Below are positions 1 to 12,400 of a DNA stretch of 64,000 bases, piece after piece. Position 1 is the stretch's first letter. Every line of letters starts with the position of its first letter. A model generated the notes under the pieces. It was not told where the DNA came from. It saw only the letters and a list, made by a program, of their open reading frames with translations, and searched no databases. This DNA is from Macrosoma leucophasiata (taxonomy: Eukaryota; Arthropoda; Insecta; Lepidoptera; Hedylidae): assembly GCA_036365455.1 (NCBI GenBank), contig JAWQUS010000017.1, forward strand, positions 5,704,001 to 5,768,000, written 5' to 3'. A program made the translations under genes and the position numbers.

Positions 1-356
1 CAGTGAGTAAAAACAGCTGTCCGATCACTAGTGATTTTTTTTGCCTCATCAAGGATATCGGAAAAAATTATATTGAAAAATCCAAATAATATCGTGTTCG
101 TAACACGGTACTGATAGCCCGAGAGCTCAGGAAGGCCAGACTTTCGTCATTTTATAAAAGCTGAAAGTGTGTCCGTGCGTGCTTCTAACACAGGTAAGAA
201 CAATCAATGAATATAGCATTTGAACTGTGGTTACTTCAGCAGGTAACAGGTAGTAAAGGTGTATAAAATAGTGCGCTCTTGAACTATTTACGGTCGGAGA
301 CTTATTTTTTATCACCTGTATAGCTTCATGTCTGTAATAGAAATTAGTGCACTTAC
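1..356. other. Ptpmeg intron, nothing recognised
   Basis: Follows the donor of exon 10 on the minus strand. I see no exon of the phosphatase domain and no member of the repeat families of this window. Confidence 0.5.
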
Positions 357-462
357 CGTTAGGTTTAACGATCAGTGTAAGCACTCCTTTGGTGTTCCTT
401 ATAAGTTGTACGATTTGCTCGTGCGTCATTTCATCTACGTCTTTCCCGTTTATCGATATAAC
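357..462 (-). CDS. Ptpmeg: Ptpmeg exon 10: C-terminal half of the PDZ domain
   Basis: Thirty-five codons plus one base: VISINGKDVDEMTHEQIVQL, then IRNTKGVLTLIVKPN. It joins exon 9 as EGDQ-VISINGKDV (family EGDQVVLINGRD) and holds the PDZ alpha-2 helix starting at the His of THEQ, the residue that reads the -2 position of class I ligands. LTLIVKPN is the closing strand. Acceptor TTTTCTGCAG; donor AACG|GTAAGT. The next exon, leading to the phosphatase domain, is off the left edge; nothing coding is visible in 1-356. Confidence 0.93.
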
Positions 463-3400
463 CTGCAGAAAAAAATATTAAAATATGAATAAAGAGAGCA
501 GTTTAGGGTTCACTATTCCATTGTACAGAAAAAAAATAAAAAGATGTACGGCGGGCACGTTAAGCCGCCAGCCCCGGTTGCTATCGATAGATAGCAGTCG
601 TTAAACCTTGTTTGAGGCCTTATGGGCGGTTTGAAAACATCCGACAATGGGTTGATCACTAACCCTTATCTCCACCAAAACGCATTGGAGCAGCGTGGTG
701 GAGTAAGCTCCAGGCCTGCTCCCAAGAAGAAACTCGTGGCCAGCAGTAAATAAATAATAATAAAATACGCTTACACTCACAGCTCCACATTAGGTATTAT
801 ATAACCCTGTGTCGTGGATGCCGTTGTACACAAACAACACATACACTTACCCGAAACAAATATCTGTACGCCATATAAATATTTGTTCCAGTGCGGGGAT
901 CGAACCCCGTTTGATTCGAGGGTGGATTCGAAGGGATTTGGGGAAGGCCCTTCAAATCAAACGGTGGTTTCGCACCGCTGGGCTAACTGGATCGTCAGCA
1001 GTGGGACGTATCAAGGGTTGCCATCTATATATATAAAAATGCATCTCGTTTTCCTTGGTCACGGCATCACCGATTTCACTTATTCTTTTTTGTTGTATTT
1101 CTTATTATTAGGAGAAGGTTCTTCTATCTTCTATTTTTAATAAATGTCATTGATGTATTACCTAAACTGGACAAGCCAGGTAATTTTAAAAAATCAATAG
1201 CTGTTTGTTACTTTCGCAAAAATTGTTGATTATTATTAGTGGTTATTCACTCTAGGTTAGTTTAAAAAAATGACGATGTAAAAGTGCTCTCCAGGAGCCT
1301 AATTATATGAAATAAATGAATTAAACTGAATAAAACTGTAGTGTATTTGTTTTTATATTATTTCGCATTAACACATGCTTGTGAAATATATTTTATTTAA
1401 AGAAAAATGGAAAGAAAAATTTGACTTCAGGCGAGACTCGAACTCGCGGCCTACTGGGAATCCAGTCCAGCCGCTCTTCCAATTGAGCTACTGAAGTCCT
1501 GCCCGATTTGTCAAATCTTTCCTTCACATTTATTGGCTTGCTTTATGATAGCAGTAGCGCCATCTATTACCAACTATGCTAGTTAGGCAACCGATATAAT
1601 AGACTTTTCAGTTTATTGAATATCGTAAAGAAGTCGCTTTTACCCTTAATAATTGTTTTTATATTATTTCGCATTAACACATGCTTGTGAAATATATTTT
1701 ATTTAAAGAAAAATGGCCTCGAACTCGCGGCCTACTGGGAATCTAGTCGAGTTCGAGTCTTGCCTGAAGTGTAATTTTTCTTTCCATTTTTCTTTAAATA
1801 AAATGTAGTGTATTTTTAATCTTAACTTTAAAGTGATACAAAATTCGCCGGGCCAGCTAGTTATTTATAAATACCGTATTCGCGTTGTTTACATCGACTA
1901 ACCTGGTCCCCCTCCTGCAGGTGGGCGCGGGTGCGGGCGGCCACACGCGACACCAGCACGGCCGTCCCGTTCCCACCGCCCCGCACGTTGAAACCGAACC
2001 TGTTACACACCGTGCGTCATCAAAATGTCGATGTAATATCTTTTTTGTCGGTTGATAGCATAGAGCAACACCGGAGGGGAGTAGCCATATGCAGGCATTC
2101 CCCTCTGTCAAAGTACAAGCCCAAATGGGCCTATACCTGTCGCCTAGATGTTTAAATGTGTGCGTGAAATTGTTTCTGTATTTTGTTAAAGTCAAGGTGT
2201 GAGTTTCGTAGTAATAGACGATTTTTGTAGTGTGCGTGTGTGTCGCACGTATTTCCCCCCGCAAAAAGTTACAGACTGTTTTGCATCGGTAATAAACGCT
2301 ATGACTACTCCCCTCCGGAATCGGCGTGCATGTATGAAGAGAATGATGAAGGTAGACGAGGCACGAGAGGTTTGTCAGAACCGGGATGTCTGGCGCTCTA
2401 CACTCTCTGCCTACCCCGTTAGGGATCTGGCGTGAAGATACATACATACATACTACTCCCCTCCAGTCCGCCGCGACCGGTGGTCCGTGCTGCTCCATGG
2501 TTGGCAGTGTGGTTTTTAAGTACTTGTATTTTTATTTTTGTCTGCACTCGGCTATGCGCCAAATAAACGCTTTTTCTTTCTTTCTTTTTATGTCATGAAG
2601 TTGCTAACAAGGATACATGTGTTCTTAGGATTTCGCGAGCTAAATTCATAGAAATAAAACTAATTTTACGAATGTATCTCGTGTATATTAAACGAAAATT
2701 ATTTTTAAATAAGTAGAGGGCGAATAAGTTTATAACGTAACCGACCTCATCATCGTAATCATCATCATTTCAGCCAATAGACGTCCACTGCTGAACAAAG
2801 GCCTCCCCCAAAGAATGCCACAACGAACGGTCCTGGGCCGCCCTCATCCAGCGATTGCCCGCGACATTCACCAGATCGTCGGTCCATCTTGTGGGAGGCC
2901 TGCCTACGCTTCGCTTTCCGGTACGCGGTCGCCACTCGAGAACTGCTCTGCCCCAACGGCCGTCAGTTCTTCGAGCTATGTGCCCTGCCCACTGCCACTT
3001 GAGTCTCGCTATTCGGTGAGCTATGTCGGTAACTTTAGTTCTCATGCGGATCTCCTCATTTCTGATTCGATCTCGCAGAGAAACTCCGAGCATAGCTCTC
3101 TTCATTGCTCTCTGAGTGACCTTGAGCCTTCTTATGAGGCCCATAGTGAGCGACCACATTTCTGTCCCATAAGTCATCACTGGCAACACACACTGATCAA
3201 AGACCTTTTTCTTGAGACACTGCGGTAAGTCGGACGAGAAGATGTATCGTAGCTTCTCGAACGCTGCCCAACCGAGTTGGATTCGGCGATTGACCTCTTT
3301 CTCGAAGTTGGACCGACCTAACTGGACAGTTTGTCCCAGGTATACATAAACGTCAATAACTTCGAGTGTAGTACCCTCGACCATAACAGGAGTGGGTGTA

Positions 3401-6400
3401 ACATGGACATTTGACATGATCTTCGTCTTGTCCATGTTCATTTTAAGGCCCACTAGTTGGGAGGCCCTACTGAGGTCTTTGAGCATTGTGCTAAGATCTT
3501 CCAGAGTCTCAGCCATGACAACGATATCATCTGCAAATCTCAGGTAGGAGATGTACTCACCGTTAACATTGATGCCGAGTACTTTCCAGTTCAGAAGCTT
3601 GAAGACGTCTTCCAATGCAGCGGTGAACAGTTTCGGAGATATAACATCTCCCTGTCTCACACCTCGCTGCAGTTGAATAGGTTTCGAGTTCTGATCCTGA
3701 AGTCGGACCGACATAGTGGCGTTTTCATACAAGCTCCTCAGCACCTCGATGTATCGGTAGTCAACTTGGCACCTCTGGAGTGACTGTAGCACTGCCCAAA
3801 TCTCGACCGAATCGAAGGCTTTCTCATAGTCCACGAACGCTAGACATAGGGGCTGGTTATACTCTTCCGTCTTCTGTATAACCTGCCGCAGCGTGTGAAT
3901 GTGGTCTATGGTGCTAAAGCCTTTACGGAAACCGGCTTGCTCGGGAGGCTGGAAGTCGTCGAGTCTGCGAGATAGACGGTTCGTGATCACTCTCGAAAAC
4001 AGCTTATAGACGTGACTTAGAAGTGCGATGGGCCTATAGTTTTTAAGAAGGGTATTATCGCCTTTCTTAAAGAATAGTACCACCACACTTCTGTGCCACG
4101 CCTGTGGCGTTTTGCCCTCGGATATGACGGAATTGAACATCGACTGAAGAGTTTCTAATACTGGCCTTCCGCCTGCTTTCAGGAGTTCAGCAGTGATTCC
4201 GTCATCACCCGGCGCCCTGTTGTTTTTGAGCTGTTTGAGAGCCGTACTAATCTCGTCTAGACTGACGTCCGGGATATCTTCGGTGTAGTGTCGGGTCAGT
4301 CCGGCTCTAGGATCTGCTGCCGGACTGTTAACAGGTGGTCGTACTGACGTGTATAACTGTCCGTAAAACCGTTCGATCTCCTCTCAGCTCAGCTCAAGCT
4401 CAGGTTTTGACGATACGATTCTGTCGTCCTCTGTCTTCAGCTTAGTGAGATGGCTTTGCCCTAAGGACAGATCTTTGGCTGTTCGCCAAAGATCTGAGCC
4501 CTTGTGCCGCTCTATGGCTGCTTAAATACTATCAGTATTAAAGTGCCGAAGGTCGCGAGTCAATGACTTGGAGATCTGTCTGTTGAGCTGCCTGTACGCC
4601 AAAGCATCTTCAGAGGACTTCAGAACCATACCGCGCCTCTCCTCCATCAGCTTGAGAGTTGGGCTGGAGACCTTTTCGGTCTTATTCGTGGGGCGGGTCT
4701 TGAAAAAAAAAAAAAACTTAGACCCCGCCGTGCGGACAGTTTCCACAAACCTGTTATTATAATCGTGCACTCACTCAGGCATTCAAAGCGATTTTGTAGC
4801 TCGAGTTGAAAGCTCTCGGGGTTTTGGATTTGGGTAGGTGCTGGGCGAAGCGTAGACTTCATTAGTCGGGATCTTTCGATCTTCACATTTATATTCAGTG
4901 TGCCTCTTACCATTCGGTGATCGCTGCCGGTTTTTACCGAATTGATCACAGAGACATCACTGAATATATGCCGCCTTGTGGACATAATGAAGTCTATCTC
5001 ATTTTTTGTCGCACCGTCAGGACTGATCCAGGTCCACTTCCGGCAAACCCGCTTCTTGTAGAAAGAGTTCATCATGAAGAGGCTCTCCTTCTCCATGAAG
5101 TCAGCCAGTGTCTGGCCCCTGGTGTTTCGTCGCCCATATCCAAATTGCCCCACTTTCAGCTCGTGGTCGCCTCGAACGCCCAATTTCGCGTTGATAACCA
5201 TAGACCTATCCAACGATAACTTACACGAGATGCGCGTGAAAAAAAATTAGAATTTTCAGTTTACGGGTTAGGCCATCCCCAACACGTCAACTGTATTTGA
5301 CAATTCAATTTTTTTAGTAAAATTAATTGCATCACTTTTCAGCTTGTTTAATGTATTCATGCCAAATTACAGCTGTCAAGTATTACAAGTCTCTGATCAT
5401 AACTGCGAACGAAAGGACAGACGCACATAGCCCAAAAATCTGCAATAATTATACCGTACCTGCCATCCGGTCCGGCCGACAGCCGCACACACACCTCCCC
5501 ACTGCCCGCCACTATCTCCTCGGCCTCCGGAGGTTCCGCCTCCCGGGAATCCGACTCCGATTCGTCCGCATACGTCAGCGACACACCGATTGCGCGCTCT
5601 AGGAAGTCCCCTTCACTGCAATACAAGTTACACGTTCAAACTAGGGGTGTTTTTATACGCTTTTTTTTATGTAATGGCAGTGGCAAACAAGCATGCAGTT
5701 CACATTGATGTTAAGTGATAACTGCAGCCTATAGACACACTTACACAAAGACCAAGGTCAAAATGCAGATGCGTTAGTGGTAACGCAGGAGTGGTCCTGA
5801 GGCCAAAGGTGTTATGCTCCTGTGCCGGAAATTACAGGGTCATTACATACATTACCATTTAGCGGTAAGTAATGCAATGGTAATGCGGTGGTGCCTACGC
5901 CCGCGAGCTCCGTCACTGGAGCTCTACCACCAGTAAGAATCCATTTACCCCCACATTAGGTATTATATAAACCTGTGTCGTGGATGCCGTTGTACACAAA
6001 CAACCCAGACCCGAAACAAATATCTGTAGGCCATACTAATATTTGTCCCGGCGAAACAAATATCTGTAGGCCATACTAATATTTGTCCCGGTACGGGGAT
6101 CGGACCCGCGACCCTTCGAATCAAACGGTCGTCTCACACCGCTGGACTAACCGGGATGTTATGGGTATGACATTTCGAATCTGGATATGGATACAGATGT
6201 ATGTGTAATATTTTACGGATATGAAATTATAACTTTTTATCCGTTAGTTTCGGTTGGTTTCAGTTACTTATGTCTATTATATTTAGAAGTGAATAAACCT
6301 TAATCTGGATTTGGATACAGATGTATGTGTAATATTTTACGGATATGAAATTATAACTTTTTATCCGTTAGTTTCGGTTGGTTTCAGTTACTTATGTCTA

Positions 6401-9400
6401 TTATATTTAGAAGTGAATAAACCTTGATATGGATACAGATGTATGTGTAATATTTTACGGATATGAAATTATAACTTTTTATCCGTTAGTTTCGGTTGGT
6501 TTCAGTTACTTATGTCTATTATATTTAGAAGTGAATAAACCTTAATCTGGATATGGATACAGATGTATGTGTAATATTTTACGGATATGAAATTATAACT
6601 TTTTATCCGTTAGTTTCGGTTGGTTTCAGTTACTTATGTCTATTATATTTAGAAGTGAATAAACCTTAATCTGGATATGGATACAGATGTATGTGTAATA
6701 TTTTACGGATATTATATTATAACGTTTTATCCGTTAGTTTAGGTTGGTTTCAGTTACTTATGTCTATTATATTTAGAAGTGAATAAACCTTAATCTGGAT
6801 ATGGATACAGATGTATGTGTAATATTTTACGGATATGAAATTATAACTTTTTATCCGTTAGTTTCGGTTGGTTTCAGTTACCTATGTCTATTATATTTAG
6901 AAGTGAATAAACCTTAATCTGGATATGGATACAGATGTATGTGTAATATTTTACGGATATGAAATTATAACAGTTTATCCGTTAGTTTCGGTTGGTTTCA
7001 GTTACTTATGTCTATTATATTTAGAAGTGAATAAACCTTTTACATGTGAACAACTCTATTTAAAATTTATTTGCAACTAAAACTATTTATTATTTGTGAT
7101 TTTTTTTTTAAATGTCTAAATTAAACTCAGACCCATGAAACAGTTTTAACGAGTGTATGTTGTAACTACAACATACAGTAATGTTAAAAAGTCATGAGCG
7201 TATTATCGAGCTCTAAGCGTTCCTTTATTATTCGGTATACATAAATATTCTCATAATAATGAGACGGCAACTTACTTGTGCCGTATAGTAAGCAGCATCA
7301 GCAAACTAAAAGTTCCATGCACTGGACATACGACTTGCCGCTGACGAAATATGTCCCTTGTACTAAAAACAGACATAATGAAGTCTAGTAACAAGCATTA
7401 GACTATATACTAACTCAACAGTGGGTACAGGTTGTGCGTCCCCCCAGGCGGGTCGGGGCGCGGGGTCTTCGTGTCCCGTGACGCGGGCGCCGCGCGCGCT
7501 GGAGTTCACGAGGGGCGAAGCGCCCACCGAACGGTCTCGATTGCGGGAACTACTGCGTCTGGAAGTGAAATAATATAGGAGTAAATGGGCATGTCGTAGA
7601 CATTTCTAGGGTCTACATATTACAACTACATACTATAAGCTTAACGCCATCTATTGGTGCGAAACACAACCAGTTGCCAAACACGAACGATGGCGCGTGG
7701 CTGTTGCAACCTTTTCACAATGAATAGCATTAATGCATGACTATATTACGTTCGGGCCACACACGGTCATTATGTGAACGTTCAAGCAATTACTTTAACA
7801 GTTTATTACAAACATAAATATTAAACTCACCTGACAAAACTTCGATTAGAAGACCTCGACCGTCTAGCATCTTCCAGCGCTTGCGTCTCGGTTCTCGGCA
7901 GCGTAGGGGCGGAGACTCCGGCCAGGGCTCCAAGGGCGACGAGTATAGGCCTTCGCCGAGGGGCCCGCAGTCGGAAGAAGCCGTGACGTTCCACACTGCA
8001 CCGCCAGAGGGCTTTAGCAGCTCGGCACGATCGCATGTTGAAGCCAAGAACGGTGTCGTAGGACTCAGACTGTAAAACATAAGTGACTTCTTAAGCCTAG
8101 CGTCAACTACAGCCAACTACTTTGGTCAGAGGCTCCCTAGCGGTTTATGACTTTTGTGTCCACATGATAGCGATTAATTAGTCCTCATTTTGCAACAGAT
8201 GAGTATACCACTTGTCTTTTAAAGCGAAATCACGTAAGTGCCACATCTGTACAGCAACGGTGCAGCAACCAGCTAGCGACTTTTTCGATTTAAAGCGATA
8301 ATAAGCTCTAAGCTCCCCCCTCACGCCCAAGGAACGCGCACGCCTAATGTGGGGGAGGCCTAAGATTAGCTGGTAGAGAATACCACTAGGTATTTCTCGC
8401 CTTATGTACATTAATAATGTATCATAAGTATAAATTAATAATAGATCGCTTGTAACGTTAATGTTCACACAGTTTTGCCAGCAAGTTACCATCAGTGACC
8501 CAGCTTAATGACAAGCGACACGAGTTGGCGCACCACGATATGAGAAACGAATTATTATTATCGGTGAACAAAGGTCCCAGGCTTTTACTGTTAAGTTTGC
8601 ATTAGAAAACAAAGTTCGCTTCATTAATTATTACGGTTTGTGTTAACAAGGAGGCGAAAAGCGAGCAAAAATTAAATATGGAATTACATACAAGACAAAA
8701 CATACTATTTTTATTTTTAAAGAAAAATGGAAAGAAAAAATTGACTTCAGGCGAGACTCGAACTCGCAATTGAGCTACTGAAGTCCTGAATTATATCGGT
8801 TGCCTAACTAGCATAGTTGGTAAAAGATGGCGCTGCTGCTACCATAAAGCAATGCAATAAATGTGAAGGAAAGATTTGACAAATCGGGCAGGACTTCAGT
8901 AGCTCAATTGGAAGAGCGGCTGGACTAGATTCCCAGTAAGCCGCAAGTTCGAGTCTCGTCTGAAGTCAAATTCTTCTTTCTATTTTTCTTTAAAAATAAA
9001 AATATATTTCACAAGCATGTGTTAATGCGAAATAATATAAAAAAAAAACAAAACATACTAACCGGTTCCCTTTTCAATTGTATAAAAAACTGTTTCTTCT
9101 TGAAGGATATCTTGACGATTTTACTCCAAGAGAAGGTGTTGACGCGTACGTTGTTCTGGAAGACCACTATGCCAATTGACGTCACGCCAATCAATATGTC
9201 TTTCCCGCTGTAATCCTGCAAAGAAGTACATTGAGACAACACATACAACAAAGCACAATCATTGCAAACAGACGCCTGGGAACACTTATAAGCACATTAT
9301 TGTATGCAACTGTGGAGGAACGGGAGGACGAAAGGGAGACCTCCGACGAAAAGGGAGGATCCTCCGACCAGGCGAGGTGGTAGCGCCTGGCGGGCCGCGG

Positions 9401-12400
9401 CCCAACGGTTGACGTTGGGAAGTTGTATATATGCCAACTCTTGAGAAATCTTCGTATGTGCGATGTAATTTGACTGCACGCCATCTATCGTACTAGACAA
9501 GTACTGTAAGGTTTCATTGTATGTAGTGGACGCTACACAACATTTATAAGCAAAATCACAGGTTTTGAATATACCTAAATGCACACATAACATATTACAT
9601 ACACATTTACATATTATTTCTCTGAAACATATTATTATACACTAACTGGTGGTAGAGTTCCAGTGCAGGAGCTCGAGGGCGTAGGCACCACCGCATTACC
9701 TAATTTATCTTAATCTATCTGCCGCCAAATGGTAGTGTTCAGCACTATCGTGTTCCAATTAGACACAACTTAGGTCTCAGGGGTGGCAACGAATCTGCAT
9801 TAAACCCATGACACACCGCGGACACTCCGCTAAAATTACATACAAACGCTTAATTTGGTTTCTATCCACCAGTGACGTGTATCTACACGCGCACCTGTGT
9901 GCGCAGCACGTACAAAATACCAACCGTCGCCCATAAGAGAGGAAGGGATTGTGTATGTGTGCAAATCGGGCGGGACGTCGAAGTGTCCATTCTAGACGTA
10001 GTATTATTACATATTCTCTGCCCATGATTCGCCGGTTACGTTTTTACTCATGTAACAGGTGGCGAGCGTGTTGACATCTCCGGGCATATTATCAAATTCC
10101 AAGGTACTGGGAAACTTCCCGAGAATGGAAAAAATCCACCAGAACTAAAGGATAGAGGAGCCCCTAACCCGGGAATCGAACCCTGGACCCCAGCGTAGCA
10201 GTAGTGGCCTGCTTCTACTAGACTATTGAGGCAGTGTCCTTTATGAAGTAAAAATATGCCCTATATCTACAGGAAAAATAAGTATATTATTATTACCTTG
10301 GCTGGATGTGATTCAACGCCGTAACAGTCCAATCTCTTGGCGTGTTCCAGAAAGTTCGCCTCGGCGTCGGCTGGCGACTGCCCTTTGTGCAGTTTGTGCA
10401 GCTCCCTGATCTTCCTCTCGTCTTCCGAACTCTGCTTCGGCAGTAGACAGAGATCAGAGAGATAATTGGTCGAGTGTTCTGTTGTGTTGTAATCTCCTAG
10501 CTCGGCTGAAATCAAGATAATAGAGTTAGAAGGTTTCTTCCTATGTAATGGAGGTGGAAAACATGTAGTTCACATTTATTTTAAGTGATATAAGAACACA
10601 TAGACTCGAGTTCAAAATACAGAAGCGTTGCCACTCCTGAGACTTTAGTTGTTATGTCTCTGTGATAGTTATTTCGAGGCCATTACCATCAAACCGGAAC
10701 TCGATAGTGCTGAATACTTCCATTCAGCGACAGATAAATTAGGTAACGCAGTGGTGCCTACGCCCTCGGGCATCTACACTGGAACTCTATCACTAGTAAA
10801 TTAACACCACCAACATTAGGCACCACCTAACAAAATAATGTATTAAAAACCAAAACGCTCCTGTTTTGCTTGTCTTGGTGTTGATTTTTTGTTATGATGA
10901 AGGCAAATAAGCATGCGTACCTATGCTTCGTCTTCTGACACGGAGTCGTCAATCGAGAACTCTTCTACCCCAACGGCCGTCGGTCGGTTCTTCGTGCTGC
11001 CTACTGCCACTTGAGTTTCGCTATTCGTCGGGCTATGTCGATTACTTTGGTTTTGTTTGGATCTCGCAGGGCTATACCGAACATAGCTCTCTACGTAACC
11101 TTGGGCCTTCTTATGAGGCTCACGTTTCATTTCTGCATGTCATCACCGGCAACACACACAGCTCAAAGATCTTCTTGAGACACTGCAGTAAGTTGACTAA
11201 ATATGTATCGTATCTCACCGAACGCTGCCCAACTGAGTTGGATTCGGCGATACATCGATGGTAAATGTATCCTATAAATATCTACATAAAACCAAAGATT
11301 TCAATGTAGATGCATTGCCACTTCTAAAGCCTAATGCCTCTGTGCCGCACACTACAGGGCCGTACATAACCACTTGGCCGGAACACGATAGTGCTGAACA
11401 GGACCATTAAGCAGCAAGTAAATAAGGAAATGCAACGGAGTCTATGCCCACGAACTCCATCACTGAAGTTTTACCACCAGTAAAGAAAACTTATCTTACC
11501 TTGAACAGTGAAGGAAGCCAGCAAAAGTGCTGTGTTTTTTGGGGCCGTCATTCTCCCGTCGAGCAACAACTTCCTCAGCTGCAGACAAAGTATGTATCTT
11601 GTATACTCCTCGGCTAGTCGACACGGCTCGGGCGGGTAGAAACGAACAGCTAGCCAGAACTGGGCATTTGCACCGACTTGTTTCTTCACAGACTTACTGC
11701 CGTCTAACCAACGCTGGGGAAAATCATAATAGCTAATTAGATTCGCACAAACCAACTTATCCAGGAGCTACGCTGGCCCAAAAAGTGGGCTATGGAAATA
11801 ACTTGGGTAGGTACTGAGAATTTTCAATTCTTTGTAAGATTGTTCATTTCTTTGATGGTTTCGATGTTTAACTTCATAATTGGAACTCTGAAGCTCAATA
11901 GTGTGTATAAGTAGAATACCATTTATTATGTTTAGACAAGCTATGACGTGTTCTCTAGCGTTTCACAGTTTCATGTTATCCTGCCAATTTACGAAACTGG
12001 GAAAGTGTAAGGATTATCCCTACTAATATTATAAATGCGAAAGTAACTGTCTGTCTGTCTGTTACTTTTTCATGTCCAAACGACTGAACCGATTTTAATG
12101 AAAGGAGATGTTGCGAGCTCGACTCAGGTTCGTACACGTCCTCAAAAAATGGGTAAACTGAAGAAGAATCCGAAAAAAATACAATAAATTTATTCAAGAA
12201 TATATTTTAGAGTTTCAACCACATTTGATTCAAACGATTTTATAATTTTCAACTATGTTCGACATGGTGGCGATACAGCCGACGCTTGGGATCAATCGAT
12301 TTCGATAGTATTTCGAAAATATTACTTTTTTTCTCCAAGTACTTTATAATCAAAAAACAATTTAAAAAATGAAAATGTCAAAATGACATCGCCCGCCATA

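Noticed and set aside
1431..1498. Functional tRNA gene
   Set aside because: The anticodon arm has a mismatched closing pair, copies are multiple and diverged, and flanks are repeated with it; treated as a tRNA-like part of a mobile element.
1857..2498. Long minus-strand open frame spanning Ptpmeg exon 9
   Set aside because: Different frame from the PDZ exon; it is assembled from repeat family P and the LINE remnant read backwards.
7790..8116. Longer open frame across Ptpmeg exon 6 in another frame
   Set aside because: Only the shorter frame gives the FERM end motif and fits the phases of exons 5 and 7.
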